NCBI GenBank assembly: GCA_900548495.1 | Contig: URKT01000020.1 | Location: 1-27,798, forward strand | Origin: an uncultured Collinsella sp. | GTDB lineage: Bacteria; Actinomycetota; Coriobacteriia; Coriobacteriales; Coriobacteriaceae | Reading direction: 5' to 3' | Length of the DNA stretch: 27,798 bases | Shown: positions 1 through 9,785 of the stretch, one piece after another | How positions within the stretch are numbered: the first letter of the stretch is position 1 | Layout: every line of letters starts with the position of its first letter | Program-made: the position numbers and the translations under genes | Notes under the pieces: generated by a model | What the model was told of the DNA's origin: nothing | Database searches by the model: none | What the model saw: the letters and a program-made list of their open reading frames with translations, nothing else

Positions 1-48
1 TCTACACTCTCTCCGTCGTCGGCAGCGTCAGATGTGTATAAGAGACAG
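1..48 (+). other. Illumina Nextera adapter left on the contig end (not genomic)
   Basis: Bases 1-7 match the end of the P5 primer. Bases 8-15 (TCTCTCCG) look like an i5 index; from memory this is the Nextera S511 index. Bases 16-29 (TCGTCGGCAGCGTC) are the Nextera read-1 adapter and bases 30-48 (AGATGTGTATAAGAGACAG) are the Tn5 mosaic end. Genomic sequence therefore starts at 49, inside purF. This is a library artefact, not a transposon insertion. Confidence 0.97.
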
Positions 49-791
49 GTGGTGGCGTCGGCCGTCGCGGCGCCGTCCTGCGACGGCAGCTTCGAAACGG
101 ATGCGGCATCGGCCTGGTCCAGACCCTCGTCCACGAGCTTGCCCAGCACGAGCGGGCGAATGCCGCGCGGATCGCGGAATGCGTAGAGCGCCTGCTCGTT
201 GATGAGCGTCATGGCGTAGCCGCCGCGCACGAGCTCCATGGTCTTGCGAATGCCCTCGCGCAGATGGCCTGTACGCTGAGTAAAGTAGCCGATGAGTTTG
301 GTCGCGACCTCGGAATCCGAGTTGGAGAGGAACGGTACGCCCAGCTCGATCAGCTGGCGACGCAGCTCGTCGGTGTTGACGAGGGTGCCGTTGTGCGCGA
401 GCGCGATAATGACGCTATTGATGGTAGAGAGGTGCGGCTGAGAGGCTTCCCAGCTCTTGGCGCCGGCGGTGCCATAGCGCACATGACCCACGGCCAGCTG
501 ACCGGAGAGCGTCGATAAGTCGGCATTGGAGAACACGCGGTCGAGCAGTCCCAGGTCCTTGCGAACCATAACCGTGCCGCCATCACCCACGGCGATTCCC
601 GCCGATTCCTGGCCGCGGTGCTGCAGTGCACGCAGGCCAAAGTACGTCAGTCGAGCCACGTCACGATCGGGCGCCCACACACCAAAAACGCCGCATTCCT
701 CATGCAGCTGGTCGGAGTCCGGATCATACGTCGACATGGCGTTCACCTGTCCCGCGGCGCGCTCGGCCGCGCGGATGGTTTCTTGAGACAT
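49..791 (-). CDS. purF: Amidophosphoribosyltransferase PurF, N-terminal part (cut by contig end)
   Basis: First step of de novo purine synthesis: PRPP plus glutamine gives phosphoribosylamine. About 247 codons remain. They cover the N-terminal glutaminase (Ntn hydrolase, GATase type 2) domain, with the motif CGVFG starting at Cys33, the LQHRGQESAG block, the RYGT block, and AHNGT. The 32 residues before Cys33 fit the propeptide that is cleaved to expose the nucleophilic cysteine. The ATG at 791 is preceded by GAGGGG five bases upstream; an in-frame ATG at 737 is a weaker alternative. The phosphoribosyltransferase half and the stop are missing because the contig ends in adapter at 48. The gene is divergent from the membrane protein at 1077. 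Confidence 0.95.
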
Positions 792-832
792 GGCATCCCC
801 TCAGAGCCTCGTATTTTGGCGTTACCCGCCTT

Positions 833-838
833 ATTATA
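833..838 (-). promoter_or_regulatory. Candidate -10 box of purF
   Basis: Read on the minus strand this is a perfect TATAAT, about 40 bp upstream of the purF start. Seventeen bases further upstream the hexamer is TGGGGA, a poor -35. No known purine operator or riboswitch was recognised between here and the divergent gene. Confidence 0.45.
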
Positions 839-985
839 CGCACGGCGCGACGCGCTCCCCAGCGCATGAGCAGCGCTTTTTAAAAGCCCACCGAGCTAAT
901 AATCCGTTTTGCGGCCAAACATTTTATTGGTCTGCCCAGTGCAAGCGCCCGCGCCCCCATATGGCCGCCGCGTCCACCGTTGGGG

Positions 986-1056
986 ATTGCAAAGTTGCAA
1001 TTGGGACGTTCGTCCTGTCTTTTAGCAGGTCGGCGGCGTATCCTAGTAACCTAGGA
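986..1056 (+). promoter_or_regulatory. Cluster of three small palindromes upstream of the CmpB-like gene
   Basis: Three inverted repeats lie in the 90 bp before the start at 1077. ATTGCAA-AG-TTGCAAT is at 986-1001, GGACG-TT-CGTCC at 1004-1015 and TCCTAG-TAAC-CTAGGA at 1041-1056. Their size and position fit operator sites for dimeric regulators, but no known binding motif was recognised and no convincing -35/-10 pair could be assigned. Confidence 0.35.
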
Positions 1057-1076
1057 CAAAGCGAGAAAGGTTCTGT

Positions 1077-2306
1077 ATGGATCGAAACGAACTCGACCCC
1101 AGCGTCCCCAGCGCCACGGAGGTCAAGAAGATTCCCCTCATCATTAAAGTGTACGCCGTCCCGTGCATCCTGTCCGGCGTGGGCACACTCCCGTCGGTCG
1201 CCGTCTTTATGTGGCAGGTCATCACCGCACTCATTAACGGCAACGCCGCCGCTAAGCTCGGTGATAACACCCTGGTCGCGGTTGGCCTTATCGTCGCCGG
1301 CATTATGCTCTCGGCGGCAAGCGCGATCATCTTGATCGTCTTTGGCCTGGACCTCATCAAGGACCAGCGGCGCAATGCCGCCCGCCTGTCTTACGTCCTC
1401 ATCGCATTTACCGTCGTGGAGCTTTTAGTTGACGTGATGCTCCAGGGTATCGGACCCTTCCTGCTGCGCCCCGCCATTCAGCTCGGTATCCTCATCGCGC
1501 TTTCGGCCACCGTCGACCCCACGCTACGCCAGGAGCGCGAACTGCAGCGCCGTCTGCAAGAGATGCTCGGCCGCGATGCCGCCGCCGAGGGGATGCTCGG
1601 CCGCGACGAAACCGGCGAGGGCTACATCAAGCTCAACTACTTCAACCTGTTCTGGGTATTCTTCGTCTGCAGCGTGTTAGGTCTCATTCTCGAGGAAGTC
1701 TGGCATATGGTCGTCGTCGATCCCGGCGTCTATCAGGACCGGGCCGGTATGCTATTTGGCCCCTTTAGCCCCATCTACGGATTTGGCGCGGTGCTCATGA
1801 CCATGGCGCTCAACCGCTTCTATAAAAAGAATCCTCTGATCATTTTCCTGGTAAGTGCCCTGATCGGCGGCGCTTTCGAGGTGTTTGTAGGCTGGTTTAT
1901 GCAGACCTCATTTGGCGTGGTGTCGTGGAGCTACTCGCACATGAAACTGTTCGGCATGCCCGACCCACTCGCCGTCCTTACGGGCGGACGCACCTGCACG
2001 GGCTTTGCCTGCCTGTGGGGCCTGGGTGGCCTTATCTGGATCAAGCTGCTGCTGCCGAGGCTGCTCAAGCTCATCAACATGATTCCGTGGAAGAGTCGCT
2101 ACTCGGCTACCGTCATCTTTACCGTCATTATGCTGGTCGACGGCGTCATGACGCTGCAGTCGCTCGACTACTGGTACCAGCGCGTCAACGGCACGGAGCC
2201 GGATATTCCCGTCGCGCAGTTCTACGGCAAGTATTTCGATAACGACTACATGGAGAACCGCTTCCAGAGCATGACCATGAGCCCCAAGGATGCGACGCGC
2301 GTGTAG
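1077..2306 (+). CDS. CmpB-like putative ABC-transporter type IV membrane protein
   Basis: A 409-residue integral membrane protein. The N-terminal half has about four hydrophobic segments (roughly residues 24-46, 62-108, 112-150). A charged linker (about 155-185) follows, with a near-duplicated MLGRD motif. The C-terminal half (from about 188) resembles the CmpB / ABC_trans_CmpB (PF06541) family: a membrane segment leading into GLILEEVWH, then GPFSPIYGFGAV, several more helices, and a conserved Gly/Cys-rich stretch near GRTCTGFACLWGLGG. Family function is poorly known; no ATPase partner is nearby. The ATG at 1077 follows GAGAAAGG. It runs divergent from purF and ends at a bidirectional terminator. 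The assignment rests on motif memory, so treat the exact role as unknown. Confidence 0.75.
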   Translation: MDRNELDPSVPSATEVKKIPLIIKVYAVPCILSGVGTLPSVAVFMWQVITALINGNAAAKLGDNTLVAVGLIVAGIMLSAASAIILIVFGLDLIKDQRRNAARLSYVLIAFTVVELLVDVMLQGIGPFLLRPAIQLGILIALSATVDPTLRQERELQRRLQEMLGRDAAAEGMLGRDETGEGYIKLNYFNLFWVFFVCSVLGLILEEVWHMVVVDPGVYQDRAGMLFGPFSPIYGFGAVLMTMALNRFYKKNPLIIFLVSALIGGAFEVFVGWFMQTSFGVVSWSYSHMKLFGMPDPLAVLTGGRTCTGFACLWGLGGLIWIKLLLPRLLKLINMIPWKSRYSATVIFTVIMLVDGVMTLQSLDYWYQRVNGTEPDIPVAQFYGKYFDNDYMENRFQSMTMSPKDATRV

Positions 2307-2339
2307 CGCCACGCAATGCCGAGATTTTCCAACGCATAG

Positions 2340-2381
2340 AAAAGCCCGCTGTCAGACTGATTGAACTGCCAGTGGGCTTTT
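2340..2381. terminator. Bidirectional rho-independent terminator
   Basis: Twelve-base arms AAAAGCCCGCTG (2340-2351) and CAGTGGGCTTTT (2370-2381) pair with one G-U. The A-run on the left and T-run on the right serve either strand. It sits between two convergent genes ending at 2306 and 2414. Confidence 0.85.
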
Positions 2382-2413
2382 GCTGTAGATGGACTTGAAT
2401 TGATCGCAAGGTC

Positions 2414-2830
2414 CTATGCCTCGCGCTCGACCTCGCTCACACACTCATTTTTGATGGTGCCGACAAGCTTCTGAAGTGCGTCGACCACATGCGGGCGAAT
2501 GTCTCCGCCAATGAGTACGAGCATGATGTCGTCACCCACGGTAAGCTCGCCGCTCGCCAGCCACACGCGCACATAGCCGATACCCGGCATCGCGCGCGTT
2601 GCCTCGATAGCAGCCTGCACCTTTTCGGCATCGAAGCCAAACACCATGCCGCCCACCTTATGTCCAGGCGCCACACCATCTGTCTCGACCCCACGCACCT
2701 CGGACTTAGGCGTCGCACGCACCACGCCATTGTGTGTCAGGTACATCCCACAATCAGCCGCCGAAACATCGGCCTTGGCTTCGCGCAGCCAGGCATCAAC
2801 CGAAGGCATCGATTTGCCACTTTCAAGCAT
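2414..2830 (-). CDS. MoaE-like protein (molybdopterin synthase large subunit family), divergent
   Basis: A 138-residue protein resembling MoaE, which transfers sulfur from MoaD to precursor Z in molybdenum cofactor synthesis. It keeps a GVVR motif (near residue 37), a VRVWLASGELTVGDD stretch matching the usual 'HR.G.l.vGe' region, a following GGDIRPHVVDALQ helix, and IKNE near the C-terminus. The family's His-Arg pair and the second catalytic lysine (K126 of E. coli MoaE, in 'FWK') are not apparent. The enzyme activity is therefore doubtful. The ATG at 2830 is favoured because AAGGAG lies five bases before it; a tandem ATG at 2833 is too close. It is the last gene of a probable purE-sortase-moaE-like transcript. 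No other molybdopterin gene is in the window. Confidence 0.6.
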   Translation of the reverse strand: MLESGKSMPSVDAWLREAKADVSAADCGMYLTHNGVVRATPKSEVRGVETDGVAPGHKVGGMVFGFDAEKVQAAIEATRAMPGIGYVRVWLASGELTVGDDIMLVLIGGDIRPHVVDALQKLVGTIKNECVSEVEREA

Positions 2831-2885
2831 CATTTCTCCTTTTGATTTCCGGGGTAGTCTTTTTGGGACGGGACTCCCGGACACT

Positions 2886-3884
2886 TTATTCCTCGACCGG
2901 CGTGAGCACCATGACTGCGCGCGTATTGCTAAATGACAGCGAACGACAGGTCACAAGCGTTACGACCTTGGTTGCCGAAGCGACACGATCGGTGGCATCA
3001 CTCGCCACGGCAGAGGAATCGTCGAGCATCTCGGACAGGTAATTCTTCAGTCCGTCATCGCCCTCAAAGTTGGGCGTGCGCGCCTTGGCATACGTGTCCT
3101 CGACCACCTTGGTCGCCAGCGGGCGCAACTTATACGTCGCATCGCGCGTGATGTAGTACACGTATTCCATGCTGTCGAACGTCGCCTGATCGGTTGTATC
3201 CGAAATCACGTTGAACATCGAACCGTCGTTCATATGATGACCGTAAATCGTGGTCTGCTGATCCACCATGCCCGGCGCGGTGTCGTCGCTATCCAAGAAG
3301 ATGGCTCCCGAGGCATTGGCGGTGCCGTCGAACAGCGTGTTGAGGTACTTGGAGTTGTTGTTGGTCTGCACCACGGGGTAGTTGATGTTAGTGCCGGGCG
3401 CGTAAATCCAACCAACAACCTCGGGATTTGTCTGGGCAAGCGCATTGAAGTCGATAACCGGCACGCCGCTGGCGTCCTTGTCGCTCACATATTGCTTTTC
3501 GATTTTTTGATATGACTCGCTCGCCTGCTTGTAGCCAATCTGTGCGTTGATAAAGATGGCGGCCGCAGCAACGATCAGGCCAATGCCGATGATGATGAGC
3601 AGAATGGGAATGACGGAGCGGCGCTTTTTGCGCGGCGGCTCAGTATAGCTCGATGGCGCGGCATGCGCCGAAGAGCGAGGTGACTTCTTGGCCGTGCTGT
3701 ATGACGAAGGGCGATATGCAGTAGGTGCATCCTGACGACGATGCTTCGCCGGCGTCACGGGACGCGGCGCGCGTGGCTGCTGAGGAGAGGATATCCGACC
3801 CTGCTGCGGCACGCGGGCTGCTCCCGACTTGGCTGGATCGGGAATCCGAGAAGCCGAAAAACGCTTTCCCTGATAGTCGGACAT
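2886..3884 (-). CDS. Class B sortase
   Basis: A membrane-anchored cysteine transpeptidase of 332 residues that would join sorting-signal proteins to the cell wall or to pilin. A long, basic, Ser/Pro-rich cytoplasmic tail (about 1-90) precedes a single transmembrane helix (about 92-113), and the catalytic domain follows. Class B hallmarks are NPEVVGWI, the TNINYPVVQ strand, YGHHM with His216, TLVTC with Cys313, and NTRAV with Arg322. The start at 3884 has AAGGAG upstream. It lies 36 bp downstream of purE and 55 bp upstream of the MoaE-like gene. No LPXTG- or NPQTN-type substrate gene and no pilin is present, so it is an orphan here. The 90-residue N-terminal extension is longer than in typical SrtB. 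Confidence 0.88.
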   Translation of the reverse strand: MSDYQGKRFSASRIPDPAKSGAARVPQQGRISSPQQPRAPRPVTPAKHRRQDAPTAYRPSSYSTAKKSPRSSAHAAPSSYTEPPRKKRRSVIPILLIIIGIGLIVAAAAIFINAQIGYKQASESYQKIEKQYVSDKDASGVPVIDFNALAQTNPEVVGWIYAPGTNINYPVVQTNNNSKYLNTLFDGTANASGAIFLDSDDTAPGMVDQQTTIYGHHMNDGSMFNVISDTTDQATFDSMEYVYYITRDATYKLRPLATKVVEDTYAKARTPNFEGDDGLKNYLSEMLDDSSAVASDATDRVASATKVVTLVTCRSLSFSNTRAVMVLTPVEE

Positions 3885-3920
3885 GGCTCTCCTTATGCTA
3901 CAAATGGACTGGCAGAGCGC

Positions 3921-4385
3921 TTAGGCGTCAGCCATCTCCTGCTTCATCTTCTCGATAACCTTGCGGTACTCGGGGTCGCATGCGCCCAGAATCTGCGTGG
4001 CGTAAATGGCAGCGTTCTTGGCACCGTTGATGGCCACACAGGCAACGGGCACGCCCGAAGGCATCTGCACCATCGACAGCAGCGAGTCCATACCACCCAG
4101 ATCGCTCGTCTTCATAGGCACACCGATGACCGGCAGCGGCGTAAACGCAGCCACGACACCGCCCAGGTGAGCAGCCTTGCCAGCAGCAGCGATAATCACC
4201 TTGATACCGCGGCCGGCAGCAGTCGAGGCCCACTCATGGACCTTCGCCGGCGTGCGGTGCGCGCTTGCAATGACGAGCTCATAGGGCACGCCCAGTGCCT
4301 CGAGCTCGGCGGTGCAACCTTCCATAACGCCCAGATCGGACTTGGAGCCCATGATGATCCCGACAACCGGCTTCTGATCTGCCAT
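3921..4385 (-). CDS. purE: N5-carboxyaminoimidazole ribonucleotide mutase PurE
   Basis: Purine synthesis: converts N5-CAIR to CAIR. The 154-residue protein is the usual class I length. It shows the phosphate-binding GSKSD loop (13-17), the SAHRTP motif with His43, AAAGKAAHLGG, and the VACVAINGAKNAA helix. The ATG at 4385 is preceded by AGGAGGT nine bases upstream; an in-frame TTG two codons earlier is less likely. No purK lies next to it. It appears to lead a transcript that continues into the sortase and MoaE-like genes. Confidence 0.96.
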   Translation of the reverse strand: MADQKPVVGIIMGSKSDLGVMEGCTAELEALGVPYELVIASAHRTPAKVHEWASTAAGRGIKVIIAAAGKAAHLGGVVAAFTPLPVIGVPMKTSDLGGMDSLLSMVQMPSGVPVACVAINGAKNAAIYATQILGACDPEYRKVIEKMKQEMADA

Positions 4386-4436
4386 AAACAAAGACCTCCT
4401 GTTGAGAGCGGTGACGCGGCGAATCCGCGACCCTTA

Positions 4437-4454
4437 ACTACTGAGAGTAGTATA
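4437..4454 (-). promoter_or_regulatory. Candidate purE -10 box with overlapping palindrome
   Basis: On the minus strand TATACT (4454-4449) is a good -10 about 65 bp before the purE start. It overlaps the palindrome ACTACT-GAG-AGTAGT (4437-4451), which could be an operator covering the transcription start. The expected -35 would fall in the edge of the large inverted repeat at 4472 and is poor. Confidence 0.4.
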
Positions 4455-4471
4455 GCTGCTCCCGTCCCTGC

Positions 4472-4576
4472 GGTCCCCGGGTGCCCCGCGGCGGGCTGGG
4501 TTTTTATCTTCGCTCCCCTTGCTTCGCAAAGTCGCTCAGACAATAAACCCAGCCCGCCGCGGGGCACCCGGGGACC
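4472..4576. repeat. Large perfect inverted repeat (32-bp arms, 41-nt loop)
   Basis: Arms at 4472-4503 and 4545-4576 are perfectly complementary over 32 bases and very GC-rich (each contains GCCCCGCGGCGGGC or its complement). The 41-nt loop holds a tiny TTGC-TTC-GCAA hairpin. It sits between the end of carB and the purE promoter. It is far longer than a normal terminator stem. It may be a mobile palindromic repeat, a bidirectional barrier to transcription, or both. No coding capacity was seen. Confidence 0.9.
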
Positions 4577-4617
4577 TACCGAGGATTGCCATGACGTACG
4601 TTGGCTGAAATATTAAC

Positions 4618-4653
4618 GTGGGCTCTGTCGTTCATTCGAACGGCAGAGCCCAC
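4618..4653. terminator. Hairpin, possible terminator downstream of carB
   Basis: Arms GTGGGCTCTGTCGTTC (4618-4633) and GAACGGCAGAGCCCAC (4638-4653) form 16 pairs with one G-U and a four-base loop. The flanks are moderately T-rich on the plus side (ACTCATTTTC) and A/T-rich on the minus side (GTTAATATTT). Neither has a clean U-run, so a terminator role is plausible, not certain. Confidence 0.55.
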
Positions 4654-4726
4654 ACTCATTTTCTATTCAGCCCTAGTCATCGCGCCAAGCCCCTTCGGCA
4701 GCACACGGTGCACCCGAGTCACCGAA

Positions 4727-4811
4727 GGCCGGGGCGGGAGGCGGACCTTTCTCTCGGAAAACTTCGCGAAGCCCAGTTTCCGAGAGAAAGTGTCCGGCTG
4801 CCGCCCCGGCC
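4727..4811. repeat. Long imperfect palindrome just after the carB stop
   Basis: Left arm 4727-4763 and right arm 4775-4811 pair over about 35 bases with a few mismatches and bulges. They share GGCCGGGGCGG at the outside and CTTTCTCTCGG inside. The loop carries the self-complementary TTCGCGAA. The palindrome ends 11 bp beyond the carB stop. It could protect the 3' end of the carAB message or be a dispersed palindromic element. Confidence 0.8.
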
Positions 4812-4822
4812 GGCCAGGTCAA

Positions 4823-8137
<3,315 letters not shown>

Positions 8138-8138
8138 G

Positions 8139-9578
8139 TTAGTTCTCCTCGGTCTCAGTCGCGGCGGTCTCGGCGAAATTCCAGCCAGCCAGGCGGTCCT
8201 TCGCGGTGTCGATGTCCAGGTAGTTCTCCTCGCCGTCCATGAGTCGCGTAAAGGCGGTAAAGAGATAGTGGGCATCGGTGGGGCCAGGCGAGGCCTCGGG
8301 GTGGTACTGGACCGAGAAGCACGGGGCGTCGAGCAGCTGGATGCCCTCGGCGGTGCCGTCGTTGAGGTTCACATGTGTCAGGCGAATGCGGCCGAAGCGC
8401 TCGTTCATCACGACCGGCGCGATTCCGCGGCGCACCCAGACGCGCAGATCTCCATCGGCCGCATGCTCGGTCTCGCCGCCGGAAAGCTCGGGGACAAGCT
8501 TGCCCAAGCTGGGGAACAGCAGGCCAAAGCCATGGTTTTGCGCGGTGATCTCCACGCGACGGCTCACCAGGTTCATGACCGGCTGGTTGCCACCGCGGTG
8601 ACCGAACTTAAGCTTTTCCATCTGGGCGCCGCAGGCCAGGCTGATCATCTGGTGACCAAGACAAATACCAAAGACCGGCACCTTGCCGATCAGCTGCTGC
8701 ACCTGCTCGTAGGTCTCCACCACGGCGTCGGGGTCGCCGGGGCCATTGGACAAAAAGACACCGTCGGGATTCATGTCGAGCACCTGCTGGGCGGGCGTAT
8801 CCCACGGCACGACGGTAAGGTCGCAGCCGGCGCGGACCAGCCCCTCCAGAATGCCGCGCTTCACACCGCAGTCGTAGGCGACCACTTTGTGACGGGCAGG
8901 AGCGGCAGCCGAAAGCGCAAAGTCATGCGTGGCAGGCAGGTCGGCAGCCACAAACTCATGAGGCGCGGGGCAACTTACGGTCTTGACCAGGTTCTCGCCT
9001 ACCAGCGTGGGCGCTGCGGCCAGACGCTCGGCAAGCTCGTCGACGTCGAAGATCTCGGTCGAGATAATGCCCATCTTGGAACCATTGTCGCGCAGGTGGC
9101 GTACCAGAGCGCGGGTGTCGACGCCCTCGATAGCGACGATGCCGTGGGCGCGCAGGTACTCCGGCACGCTGACGGCCGAGCGCCAGTTAGAAGGCGTGGT
9201 GCACATGTCGCGAACGATCATGCCGCGCATAGCCGGAGCGCTCGCAGGGCGCACGGCGTCGCCGGGGAAGGCCGACTGGACGTCGGTCTCGTCGATACCG
9301 TAGTTGCCGATCTGCGGATAGGTCATGGTTACGATTTGGCCGGCATAACTCGGGTCGGTCATGACCTCAAAGTAGCCCTCGAGCGAGGTGTTGAAGCAGA
9401 CTTCGCCGGTCGCGGTGCCCTCGGCGCCGCATGCACGTCCATAAAAAATGGTCCCATCCTCAAGATACAGGATGCAGGGACCGCAGGTGCCCTTGCTGGT
9501 TTTGGCCAGCATACGCTGGCAAAGCTCGCTGGGCGCGAAGGTGCGGGCGGCAGCGCCCGCGGTATGGTTGTTCGCCAT
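8139..9578 (-). CDS. carA: Carbamoyl-phosphate synthase small subunit CarA (extended)
   Basis: Glutaminase subunit that supplies ammonia to CarB. The N-terminal CPSase domain starts near residue 34 (YLEDGTIFYG) and includes FNTSLEGYFEVMTDPSYAGQ. The class I glutamine amidotransferase domain contains GICLGHQ with Cys306 and QYHPEASPGP with His426 and Glu428. It is 479 residues long, about 100 more than E. coli CarA (382). The extra length comes from a roughly 30-residue N-terminal lead, an insertion of about 40 residues between QNHGF and RLTHVNLNDGT (about 352-397), and a C-terminal tail of about 35 residues rich in Glu/Ala. The ATG at 9578 is preceded by AAGGAG. It is followed one base later by carB. 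Confidence 0.97.
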   Translation of the reverse strand: MANNHTAGAAARTFAPSELCQRMLAKTSKGTCGPCILYLEDGTIFYGRACGAEGTATGEVCFNTSLEGYFEVMTDPSYAGQIVTMTYPQIGNYGIDETDVQSAFPGDAVRPASAPAMRGMIVRDMCTTPSNWRSAVSVPEYLRAHGIVAIEGVDTRALVRHLRDNGSKMGIISTEIFDVDELAERLAAAPTLVGENLVKTVSCPAPHEFVAADLPATHDFALSAAAPARHKVVAYDCGVKRGILEGLVRAGCDLTVVPWDTPAQQVLDMNPDGVFLSNGPGDPDAVVETYEQVQQLIGKVPVFGICLGHQMISLACGAQMEKLKFGHRGGNQPVMNLVSRRVEITAQNHGFGLLFPSLGKLVPELSGGETEHAADGDLRVWVRRGIAPVVMNERFGRIRLTHVNLNDGTAEGIQLLDAPCFSVQYHPEASPGPTDAHYLFTAFTRLMDGEENYLDIDTAKDRLAGWNFAETAATETEEN

Positions 9579-9589
9579 AATTCTCCTTC

Positions 9590-9717
9590 CCGGTCTCACA
9601 GGACCGGCTTAAAGGTGTGTAGTTAGGCCTCGCGGTATTGTAACCGCAAGCATGCCTCATGGCGTTAATTTCATCGAAATGTTTACGAAATGATAATTAT
9701 GACTTTCTATGCATAAT
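9590..9717 (-). promoter_or_regulatory. carA promoter/leader region with several inverted repeats
   Basis: In the gap upstream of carA four paired elements are visible. CCGGTC/GACCGG (9590-9607) lies two bases upstream of the AAGGAG ribosome site. GCGGT/ACCGC (9632-9647) encloses a TACAAT that could be a -10. ATTTC/GAAAT lies at 9668-9680. ATTATG/CATAAT (9696-9717) is in an AT-rich stretch. The last two could be operators, with ArgR or a pyrimidine regulator as guesses from pathway. No motif match is claimed. Confidence 0.35.
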
Positions 9718-9739
9718 GATTTTTTAATCCCCGTCCCAG

Positions 9740-9779
9740 AAAAATCATCCCGCGGGGCTTGTGGCTCACGCGGGATGAT
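9740..9779 (-). terminator. Rho-independent terminator of the ABC transporter operon
   Basis: Perfect 11-bp stem ATCATCCCGCG (9744-9754) / CGCGGGATGAT (9769-9779). On the minus strand it is followed by a T-run. It lies six bases beyond the stop of the gene at 9786. Confidence 0.9.
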
Positions 9780-9785
9780 GGCGTC

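Noticed and set aside
30..48. Tn5 mosaic end as evidence of a transposon
   Set aside because: It continues into read-1 adapter, index and P5 sequence, so it comes from library preparation.
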